Assembly: GCA_025200525.1 (NCBI GenBank)
Contig: CM045762.1
Span: 105,426,682-105,490,681 of the forward strand
DNA length: 64,000 bases
Origin: Camellia lanceoleosa
Taxonomy: Eukaryota > Streptophyta > Magnoliopsida > Ericales > Theaceae
Direction of reading: 5' to 3'
Under the pieces are notes generated by a model that saw only the letters and a program-made list of their open reading frames with translations, did no database searches and was not told where the DNA came from. Shown here in pieces: positions 12,501-21,742 of the stretch. Numbering within the stretch: position 1 is the stretch's first letter; each line of letters begins with the position of its first letter. A program made the position numbers and the translations under genes.

Positions 12501-13010
12501 ACCTTTCTAAGCAATATTAATATTCAACAAGGGTTTAATCAAACCTGTGAGCATAAATAGATACATACATAGACATGTATATATATATGTATACCTGAAC
12601 TTTAGCAAAAACCATAATCAGAATGAAAGAAGCCAAAAACCCAACTGGGGGTCTCCTTTTTTAGAAAGAGAATGGTTAACCTTAGTGCTCACTGGTTTGA
12701 GTACCTTGGGTGTCGTATTGATTCTTTTCTTCGTTGAATTCTTTAGCTCTTTTCCACAGATGGTGCCAATTGTGAGACCATGAAATATCCTCTCACATGG
12801 ATTGTAGAGATCCAACGAAGAGATGAACTTTACTCCAGTAGACCTGCACAGATGAGCATGATTGGCGCCACCCAATCGGGGTTGTCGGCCGGAGACACTC
12901 CGATGCTAAAGTTAGTCATTTGATTGAAAGAATAGAGTTATGGAAATCAAGAGTGTTGGTGTGTAGTGTAGGGAGAGAGCACATACCCCCTCTTCTGGGA
13001 TGCCCCCCCT

Positions 13011-13020
13011 TTATATAGAT
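13011..13020 (-). promoter_or_regulatory. TATA box of the 350-bp LTR
   Basis: On the minus strand the LTR reads ATCTATATAAAG just after the polypyrimidine stretch; the same box is in the other LTR at 8911-8920. It supports minus-strand transcription of the 8671-13120 element. Confidence 0.5.
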
Positions 13021-13125
13021 GAGGGGAGGGGGTGTGATATTTGTTTAAGATGGACCTATTGTAGGCCTTATTTGGGTTAACTCCAATAAGCGGATATATA
13101 TTTTAATTCTGGCTCCTACATTTAT

Positions 13126-13205
13126 AAAAATCTTAATAAAAAAAGTTACTAATTGTCAATTTTTAGTAACAAATATAAAAAAATTGTTATAAAAAAATTA
13201 TTTTT
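13126..13205. repeat. 53-bp tandem repeat, right part
   Basis: The fourth unit mark GTTACTAATT is at 13145. With both transposons and one copy of each target duplication removed, the distance from the third mark (7077) is 52 bp, matching the 53-bp period on the left. Confidence 0.65.
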
Positions 13206-13292
13206 AATTACGCTTTTACTATAACTTATTTTAAATAAGACTAAATTAAAATTAAATCTGACTATTAGCACCATTAATAATTTACCTAAAGA

Positions 13293-13508
13293 AGGAGTGA
13301 ACACTTTAGATAAGCATTACGTGTCTTACTTTTATTCCTCCATTTTTGTCTGCCATTGGATGAAAAGTATGAATGTTAGGTCAATTGTTACCTTTTAAAA
13401 ACTGAATGTTAGGTCAATTGACGCAAATGCCAAAAAAAAGGAGTGAGCACTTTAGACAAGCATTACGTATCTTACTTTTATTCCTCAATTTTTGTCTACC
13501 ATTGGATA
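13293..13508. repeat. Direct 75-bp duplication
   Basis: The segment starting GAAGGAGTGAACACTTTAGA (13293-13365) recurs as AAGGAGTGAGCACTTTAGAC at 13438-13508, about 145 bp away; GAATGTTAGGTCAATTG is also repeated at 13370 and 13405. It is non-coding. Confidence 0.6.
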
Positions 13509-14689
13509 TTAGGAGGAAGCTGCACAAAAACAGCAATGCTAGAAAGAGAGAGGAAAGAGATGCGAAGGAAAGAAAGCCTAAATTTGTTTCGGATGAAAAT
13601 GATAGGGAGGGAAGGAAATGAATTTTTTTTTTTTAAGTTTATTTAGTATGAAAATGGTGAAAATTATAAATAAATAAAAAAAAGAGCTTAATTTTTCTAT
13701 ACAATTCATGATAGTATATGATAATTAAGATTTTAGTTGCTTGTAAAACACTTGAAAGTTTAAATTTAATAAAAGTAATTATTTATAATTAGAATTTTTA
13801 ATTTTTCTTCTTCTGAATGTTGATTTTTGACCTCATAAACAAATAGATCTCTCAAAAATATAGGCACAAGTAAAACAATTATCAATTAAAAAGTACCTTA
13901 GACCCATGAAGGTGCCTTACTTTTATAGCCAACAGTGCCCGCGTCCCCTAGAAGGATATCACTTTAGAGTAGGATCAACTCTCTTAAGAGTCCTCTATCC
14001 CAAGACTCCTCTTATTTAGATTAGAATCAACTCTCTTAAGAGTCCAATCTTACCCAAACAAGTGTCTAATATCATGTAGGACTCTTGTCCTCTGTCCGAA
14101 TATCTCGGTTTTCGATATAATTGCACAATACCTCAGCATTCCTAGGTTCCCCACAAGGCACCTCGGCACCACTAGGTTCCTCATTTGGCACCTCGACCAA
14201 TAACATAGCCCACGTGAACAACCTTAAAAATATATCCCTACAATAATTAAATTCATTTAGGAAATATATTTTATTTTTTAGACTCTTTTGAAAAAAAGAA
14301 AAAAAAGAAAAAAGAAGAAGACAAATTACCCTTGTAATTCCATTAGTTTGTTTGTGTCAATTTGATTATTGTAATTCTAATTGTATCAATGTTTTCCTTT
14401 AATCTTTTACATTGTGTCAATTTGTCCAATTATAACAACCTTTTAAAAATTGGATTGAAAACAAAGGACAAAATAATTTTCTTTACTATTGTCAATGTGA
14501 TTGAAAAGTTGAGGTCTAATTTAAAACGACCCATTAAATTTTGAATGAACCATTTTGCCTTTTATTTCAATTTAATTTCTTAGATGTTTCAGAATTGCAT
14601 AAACCAAATTGATACAAGAAATAAATTACAGGGATAACATGTATACTTTGTCCAAAAAAAAACATTTTAATTTTAGGTAAATTACACTT
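13509..14689. other. Non-coding AT-rich DNA with a probable old LTR fragment
   Basis: No gene was seen. Between about 13900 and 14242 the composition changes: two ACTCTCTTAAGAGT palindromes (near 13980 and 14030), repeated CACCTCGGCACC words, and an end CCCTACA (minus-strand start TGTAGGG) suggest a fragment of an LTR. No matching end or target duplication was found. Confidence 0.3.
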
Positions 14690-14885
14690 TGCCTGCCTAA
14701 AGTTTCACCCATTTCCTACTTTGGCCCTTTAAGTTTAATTTTTTCCATTTTGGCCCTTCATATTTGTAATCCTTTCCATATTGGCACTTTAAGTTTGATT
14801 CTTCACACTTTGGCTTTCATGTTTGCAATCTTTCTCACTTTGGCCCTTCATATTTGCAATCATTCCCACTTTACTCTTAGACTGA
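14690..14885. repeat. Imperfect tandem repeat of about 40 bp
   Basis: CACTTTGGCCCTTCATATTTGC-like units recur about five times with drift (TTTGGCCCTTTAAGTTTAAT, TTTGGCCCTTCATATTTGTA and so on). It is non-coding. The following stretch to 15340 is AT-rich with no gene recognised. Confidence 0.5.
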
Positions 14886-15339
14886 CTTCCATAAAAAAAA
14901 ACTAACAGAATCTGCCACATCACTAACACATTAGTTCTATGATGTAAAAAATTCATTAAAGATGCAAAAAATGAAAAATAGAAAAAAAAAATTATTATTA
15001 TTTTTTTTTTTTTGTCTTTAGTGAACTTTTTTTTTCCAAATTTATTCATAATTATAGATGCATTTAGATCAGATGCACCTAAAAAAATTAAAAACAAATT
15101 TAGCTAAAAAAGAAAAAAGTTTACTAAAAATAAAAAAAATAAAATATACTGACTCAAATACCTGCATTGACAATTCTTATAACAACCCTCATCTTGTTTT
15201 AGTCATATTCATGAGCATTTATATGATTTTGCCTTGTCATGTTTGTACATGCAGACTTAGATTCGTTTTGCCTAAGTAAAGGTTCATGTCTTGTCTTGAT
15301 GCTATCATGTTTTGTCTAAGTGTTATATGCATGCTTTGT

Positions 15340-15673
15340 TCCTTGCTTGGTGTCTTAAGCCTAGGTCATTTATCCTTGCAGTCTCAAGCCTAGGTAACAC
15401 CTTTGAACCTCTCACACCTAGGCCGTTGAGCGCCAACACCTAGGACCATCTTGGAACCACTTTGGTTGACCTTTACCGTCACCTAGGCCGAGATGTCTAT
15501 CATCTAGGCCGAGATGTTAATCATCTAGGCATTCGAGACCCATGATCCTTGATCCTAGAAACCTTTTATTCTGGGACTGGTACGACCTAGGCCGAGGTGT
15601 GGCACATCTAGGCCAAGGTGTGGCACACCTAGGTCAAGTGTTATCTTCCCTAGCCGAGATCAAGAAGACCTTA
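15340..15673. repeat. Dispersed CACCTAGGCCGAGRTG words
   Basis: More than ten copies of the palindrome-like CCTAGGC core, many followed by CGAGATG or CAAGGTG, occur in about 330 bp. The stretch directly abuts the R1 LTR. It is probably part of an older repetitive element into which R1 inserted; CCTTA (15669-15673) would be the left target duplication. Confidence 0.45.
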
Positions 15674-17219
15674 TGTAGACCGCCCGAACTCGTTTCGTGC
15701 CCCCCCCCCCGGTTTCAGAGAAGGCTCGAATTAGGTCCTGCTACTACAGTTCGAACTCCTGTCACGGTTTTGAATCTAATCTCACAAAGTGCAATGTAAG
15801 ACTGATAAATCACCAAAGAGTCCAAATCTAGCAATTGGTTTTGGAAAATCAATTTTGAATAAAAAAGCGCCAAACATGGACTGCTTTGCCAGATTACAGA
15901 GTTGCCACCTAAACATTTTGTTTTGGAAAATTTAGGAAACCCGGACTTGTGCCAAAGGCCACGTTTTAGTCATTACCAAATTTGCCTCGGCTAGGCAACT
16001 TGGGTATGAGAAGGGAAGGTCTTGAAATGAGCACCCCCGCTCGCCCAATCAAAGGATCGGCCTCTACTAAGCATGATATGTTGTTTTTGAAAACACATGT
16101 GTTCTTGTTCTGGTTATTAGCTAACTTACTATGTGACGCGCACAGCACACAAGTATAGACTCAATCACGAGAATTGGAACAAAACAACTCATGTTTGTTT
16201 TTCGAAAATGGTTTGAAAGTGCTACTCGCAAGTAGGCTAAAGCATGGATTTGCCACCCTCCAGTGGGCCTAAAACAACATGATTTTGCCACTCCGCAAAG
16301 TGGGCTTAAAACTCGCATTTATCGAATTGTTCCAATTCAAGTGATGAAGCCTTCATCCATAGGCATTCATGCAGTTAAGCACTTAAGCAAATAGCCTCAT
16401 GGCAAGCATGTTGTCATGGCAATACTCACACTCATGCAAGGATGCTAAAGCGTAAACACTTACAGAGTACTCCAAGCCAAAACAAAAGCTTGTTAGAAAT
16501 CATGCATGATCCTAACTATGCTACATGCCTAATGCAACACATGCAAAAATGCAACTAAATAGGCTCGGCTATCTAAGATGGCATATGAATGCAACAATTG
16601 ATACACGTATTCAAGTAAGTATTGAAATACAATGCAATTTGAATTATGCGCCGAGCCCGGTGCATGCAAGACAAATGAATGATGCACGCATGCAAAGCAT
16701 AAGGTATGCTAATCGAAACATGCCCTAATCTAACCATCGAAAGCGGTTAAATAAAAGGGAGAAAGACGTGGGGTTGGAAGACATGCACACACGCATGCAC
16801 CCTTATTACAACATTGTGCCCTCGCGAATGAGGGTCCGAATGAATAAGCTAGCTACACCAAGCTAAGCTAATTATGACAAGTAAACTAATTAACTAACTC
16901 TAGCAAATTAATTATTACAATCCAAATTGAAACTAATAGCTACGCTAAGCTAATTAGAATATTACAAAACAAATGAAACTAATTAGTTACATCACATGTA
17001 TTTAATTAACTAGCTAGCAAAGTAATAAAGTGGCCTCGCGGGCGAGGGAGACCTGCATGCTCGGTGGCATCTTCCTAAAAATCCGTCACTTTGATCTCTA
17101 TTGCCTCTATTTACATTTGCTGTGATGTTTGAATACTGAATCGATATCCCAGCTGCCGCTCTGCTAACACAGAGCATTAAAAAAAAATGGATGGGCTGTG
17201 GCTGCATTCAAGCTACTTA

Positions 17220-17292
17220 TCGGCCACTTTAACTGGCCGGTCAGCTAGTTGGAGTGGCCGGTCAGCTACTTTCAGTGGCTGGTCGGCCACTT
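17220..17292. repeat. GC-rich CCGGCCAC module, mid-LTR copy of R1
   Basis: Alternating CGGCCACTTTAACTGGCCGG, GTGGCCGGTCAGCTA and GGTCGGCCACTT words form overlapping inverted repeats. The homologous mid-LTR place in both R3 LTRs (44949-45060, 58624-58735) carries the module too, but in R2 (about 29200-29480) it does not. No TATA-like box was obvious next to it. Confidence 0.65.
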
Positions 17293-19065
17293 ATTTTCCA
17301 GACTCCTATTTTTGCTGCAATAGAGGACAACAGAGGCACAACGATGTATTTGCAAGGAAATGTATGCACTGCCACACTTCTCATCATTTCTCAAGCTCAA
17401 AGGAGTGGGGCGCTCGACTTTCTAGCCACCAACCAAGCATCTCAATGCATGACGGCCTAAAAACCAAGCTCGTACAAGCTTAGTGAATGCACAAACAACA
17501 CAAAGAGCCTCCACCTCTATCATGCATGATCAAGAGGGTTGGTGACCAAGAAATGTGACACGTTTCATCACTTTGAGTATGAAACGTCCCACATTTCTTG
17601 TGTTTGGATTAACGTTCGATCCAAACGCAATGCAATGCAAACAACATGCTTATCTTTCACATGTTTTACTTGGTTTATTTCTTGTTTACTCATTTTAACT
17701 TACCAATTAGTCCTTTAATCGGTTAAGTTCAATGTGCAAGTCCTCTAAGGAGAGGAGGCCAACCCAAAGAATGGTTTAAGGCATAGGAGAGACTATGCCT
17801 TTGACTAGGAGGAACCCTCCAAAAGAGAATTAAAGCCATTTAAGCACAAGCCTCAATCCCAAGCTTAAACACAATCTCAAGGCCAACCAACTCTCAAATT
17901 AAATGGAAAAATGAAGAAATGAGGGAGGTGGCAGAATTTCAAGTGCTGAGATGGCGTGCTAAACACCTTAAAGCATGCAAGTAATACAAGCATGACATGT
18001 TGGGGGCCAAAAACATCAATGCTAGTAAAGAGCATTACACAAGAGGCATGCAATACATAGCCTAAATAACCAAACCAGCTTTGGACAGAGCTCAATCATG
18101 CCAAAACAATGGCCAAAACATGCTGAAATGGTAGCGCGAAAAGTAAGAAACTCATGCTTATGTATTGACTCATAAACAAGGCATAAAGCACAACTCTCAA
18201 AAGCTATGAAAAAGTGAAATGTGTGAGAGTGTGACTACACTATATACACTGAAATTACATGCTAAATGACTCCAAAACATGCACTCATCACATACACAAC
18301 ATGTTAAGGGCCCCGAAACTCAAAGCTAATCAAGGCCCTTTACACTACAACCATACAAGGCAAGCCTCAAAGGACCAAGGCCACTCAAAACAGAGTTAAA
18401 GCATGCTAAAACATTAGTAAAAACATGCTGAGACAGAGCTAATACATGCTAGAATGATGGACTAACTCATTAGGCTTTCAAGGCTATTAAGCATGATTAC
18501 ACTACAAGTGTAAGTAACAAGCAAGCAATGACTAAACTAGCCTAAAACAGAGTTATAGAAGGTCCAAAAAGTCACAAAAACATGCTTGGACTAAGCTTCA
18601 AAAAGAGAGAAATACATGCTCATTTAGTAGGCCATCAACACATGCAAACAAGACAAGAGGAGAGGGGACCACCCCCTCCTATTTTGGACCACAAAACCAA
18701 CTTTCCACCACTGAAATTCCTCTGAGTTTCAGTGGTAGAAAGGCCAAATAAAGGGTGTTACAAAAGCTAAGAAAGGTGGCTCAAAACAAAGCTTAAAAGG
18801 GATATATGCTTACCCTTGTAGAACAACAGCAAGACAACAACTTCTCTGAGATAAAACCAGCTTAAGATCTCAAACCAAGCTTCAATGGACCTTAGCTCCA
18901 AAGTGAAGGTGTTGGACTAGGTGTTTTAGTGCAAATATGTGAAGAAAACTCACTTTTAAGCACAATATAGCACAATATATATAGAGAGAGATAGAGAATT
19001 CTAGAGAGAGAGTAAAATTTAGCTCCTAAATTTTATAATCCCTCAAATAGGGGGAGGGACCTCCC

Positions 19066-19278
19066 CTTATATAGAATAAGCAAGAAAAAAGCTTGCTTCA
19101 TCCCTCTATACACGTGTATGAAGGATGAAGTCAGTGAGCAACAGTTGGCTCAAAAGATCTGAAAATATTTGAAAAAGGAGAAAATTGGCCGCCGGCCACT
19201 TTAGGTGGTCGGTTGGCCGCTTCCCCTAGCTGATCGGCCACTTCAAGTGGCTGGCAAGGAAGAAAAGTGGCCGGCAAT
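19066..19278 (-). promoter_or_regulatory. R1 LTR promoter: GC module plus TATA box
   Basis: A TATA box (minus strand CTATATAAG, 19066-19074) lies about 110 bp downstream of a module of GCCGGCCAC, TTGGCCGC, CGGCCACTTCAAGTGG and GTGGCCGGC words (19185-19278). It is the expected sense promoter of the element. Confidence 0.6.
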
Positions 19279-19480
19279 GCCTTTCCCTCCCCCCTCCAAG
19301 CAAGAGGCAACAAGGTTTGGCCCAAAAACAAGGCCAAAACACAGAGTGTAAAGAGGCCCAAAGACAAGGTACTCAACTGAGAACTTCGGGCGCTTAAAAC
19401 GAGCGCAAACATGCACAATCATCACGTGCACAAACGATGACATCTGAGTCTTAGGGTCGGTCAAAAATGGGGTGTTTACA

Positions 19481-21270
19481 GTTGCCCCTTTTTGACAGAA
19501 CTTGAAAGTCATGAAATGACAGGAGTGAATGTCAAAGTCCAGAGACGACCCATTTTTGACAAGGCCGAAGACTTAGACAAGCAGGCAAGGTAACAAAACA
19601 AATGCGCCCGCAGACGGGGGCAAAATGCAAATGACATGCATGATGCAAGAGCATAACTTATGATCATGCAAAGCGGATTGTAATGAAGCATTCATGCAAA
19701 GTAAATACAACATTTGAAACAAACCTACAAGTTACAGCAGTCTCACACATAAGGGAGACAACACACAAACACGCCACCTGCGCGACTCACAAGTCAAACT
19801 ACATTTCAAATAGAAAGGATGTAAGAAAATTATGCAATCTTAAACACGCACCACGTAGGAAAGACTAAAAGCAACTGTTGGGCACACCCGAGGTCTCAAA
19901 CAAGATTCCGACGCATTGCACGCGAAATGAAAAGGAATGGTATAAACATTGGAACATGTTCCAAATGCTCTTAACCAAAGAAGGTCTAACCCGTCGCGCG
20001 CGCGAGGAGAAAGAACAACAATGCCCAAAGCATACGAGATTAACTGCGATAGATACACAGAGCGAACATGTGCAATGGATGCACAAAGATGAACATGTGC
20101 GATAGATACACAAAGGTGAACATGTGCGATAGATACACAGAGGTGAACATGTGTGATAGATACACAAAGGTGAACATGTGCGATAGATACACAAAGGTGA
20201 ACATGTGCGATAGATACACAAAGGTGAACATGTGCGATAAATACACAAAGATGAACATGTGCGATAGATACACAAAGCTGAACATGTGTGATAGATACAC
20301 AAAGATGAACATGTGTGATAGATACACAAAGGTGAAAATGTGCGATAGATACACAAAGGTGAATATGTGGGATAGATACACAAAGGTGAACATGTGCGAT
20401 AGATACACAAAGATGAACATGTGTGATAGATACACAAAGATGAACATGTGCGATAGATGCACAAAGCTGAACATGTGCGATAGATACACAAAGATGAACA
20501 TGTGTGATAGATACACAAAGATGAACATGTGTAATAGATACACAAAGATGAACATGTGCGATAGATACACAAAGCTGAACATGTGTGATAGATACACAAA
20601 GATGAACATGTGTGATAGATACACAAAGATATAATCAATCTTAAATGAAACTTCTTTGAATGAATTGTGCATCCAATATCGTCATATTGCGCCAGCTTCA
20701 AATGAACTGTACATACAATATCGTCATATTGCACCAGCTTCAAATGAAGCGTACATACAATATCGTGTATGTATGAGAGAGAAACTTGATAGAGACAATG
20801 CAATGTAATGTGTGTCTCTTGCGAGACGAATGACAACGATGCATATGCAATGCAAGATGATCAACAGTGCATATTCAATGCAAGATAACCAACGAGGCAT
20901 ATTCAATGCAAAATGCATGCGCCTTATGTAAACATGGTCATGCATATTCAATGCAACATGGTAATGCATGTTCAATGCAACAATTCAAAATGCATACTCC
21001 ATACGATGATGAAAGCAATGTTCGTTCTATGCAACGACAAAAGCATATGATAGAGACAAGTCAAAGGTAACTCCCGATTTACCTCTCGGAGAGTTACAAT
21101 ATATTAAAAGGATACACCTTGCATGTGTCGACAGACGATGAGTCTCGCATCGAAGACATGAATTGAAACTCTCGCAGAGACATTTTGAGTTAAAATTGAA
21201 CTTTTCTTGCACCTCCTCAGGAACCAAGGACTTAGAACAGCCTGAAAACACACAAGGAAGACACTGGGAA
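19481..21270 (-). other. R1 3' tail (between antisense PMD and 3' LTR)
   Basis: This is the untranslated 3' part of R1 in the minus sense. Next to the LTR comes the conserved tract that matches the tails of R2 (32326-32420) and R3 (42540-42632). Then comes the 27-bp array (20047-20632), and beyond it ATTCAATGCAA-like words at 20860-20990. No coding function was seen; the long open frames across the array are a by-product of a repeat length divisible by three. Confidence 0.65.
20047..20632. repeat. 27-bp tandem array, about 21 units
   Basis: The unit is GATAGATACACAAAG followed by RTGAACATGTGY. Spacing is exact with no indel over about 21 copies; variation is limited to single substitutions. 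Each unit contains the palindrome ACATGT and short CACA/TGTG arms. Since 27 is divisible by three, several frames stay open on both strands. It lies in the 3' tail of R1. Confidence 0.9.
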
Positions 21271-21394
21271 CCTGCCGGCCACCCTGGAAGCATGCCGGCC
21301 ACTTGCCATATCTGTCAGCAACAAAAACTGGCCGGTCGGCCAGTTAAGGAATTTCGTGGTAGTTTTGACCTTTTGCATACGGGTCTTTAAAAAC
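21271..21394 (+). promoter_or_regulatory. Promoter of the antisense PMD gene in R1
   Basis: Words CTGCCGGCCACC, ATGCCGGCCACTT and CTGGCCGGTCGGCCAG (21271-21349) precede a TATA-like TCTTTAAAAAC (21384-21394). The ATG of the PMD gene follows at 21743. Confidence 0.55.
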
Positions 21395-21742
21395 TCAACT
21401 TCAAAACACTTTTCCTTACACCCACAAAGCTAAAATCCATCCCTCTTCCTTCCTAGACCCCTTTTCCTCTTAGATCTGGGGTTTTTACGTGTTTCCCAAC
21501 GCCCCTTGCGAAGTTGATTCGCAAAACCTTTCGGTTTCCTTCACTTTAAACCGAACAAAACTTGTTTTCGGAGCCTTTTCCTCCACATTCACCATTTGAG
21601 GTATGTTTCCCCCGACTTTTTCCTAAGTTTGGCGCCTTTTTCCCGGGCTTTGACTTTATTTGACTTTTCTCTTCTGAGAGTTGACTTTTGTTGACTTTTT
21701 AGCACTTTTGCCCATTTTGCTCATTTTTCACCCTTTTTGCAA

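Larger units (their letters stand above)
8671..13120 (-). mobile_element. Complete non-coding LTR retrotransposon (4450 bp)
   Basis: Two 350-bp direct repeats (8671-9020 and 12771-13120), each TGTGAGACCATG...CA, bound a 3750-bp interior. The perfect duplication TTTAT is present at 8666-8670 and 13121-13125. Read on the minus strand, the 5' LTR (12771-13120) is followed by ATTGGCACCATCTGTGG (12754-12770), a probable primer binding site, and a G-rich purine tract (TTTTGGGG, about 9023-9033) precedes the 3' LTR, so the element runs right to left. The interior has no gag or pol similarity that can be seen. It is rich in dispersed GCCGA/CGGCA words and has a 35-bp tandem repeat. It is a LARD-type element that would need another element's proteins to move. 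Confidence 0.85.
15674..19480 (-). mobile_element. R1: 3' LTR of a minus-strand Ty3/gypsy Tat-type element
   Basis: The minus-strand reading starts at 19480 with TGTAAACACCCCATTTTTGA and ends at 15674 with GTCTACA. It is about 3.8 kb long and homologous throughout to LTRs 27993-32325, 42633-46326 and 56329-60019, though the most diverged of them. A purine-rich tract (minus strand AAAAAGGGGCAAC, just above 19480) precedes it, so it is the 3' LTR. It carries two GC-rich modules (17220-17292 and 19185-19278). No gene was seen inside; the many short open frames have no recognisable content. Confidence 0.8.

Noticed and set aside
20047..20632. Regular repeat resembling a CRISPR array
   Set aside because: Units are directly adjacent with no unique spacers, in a plant nuclear context.
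19865..20836. Long repetitive open frames (up to 323 codons) over the 27-bp array
   Set aside because: Unit length divisible by three keeps several frames open on both strands; there is no start context, promoter or homology, and the array lies in a retrotransposon tail.
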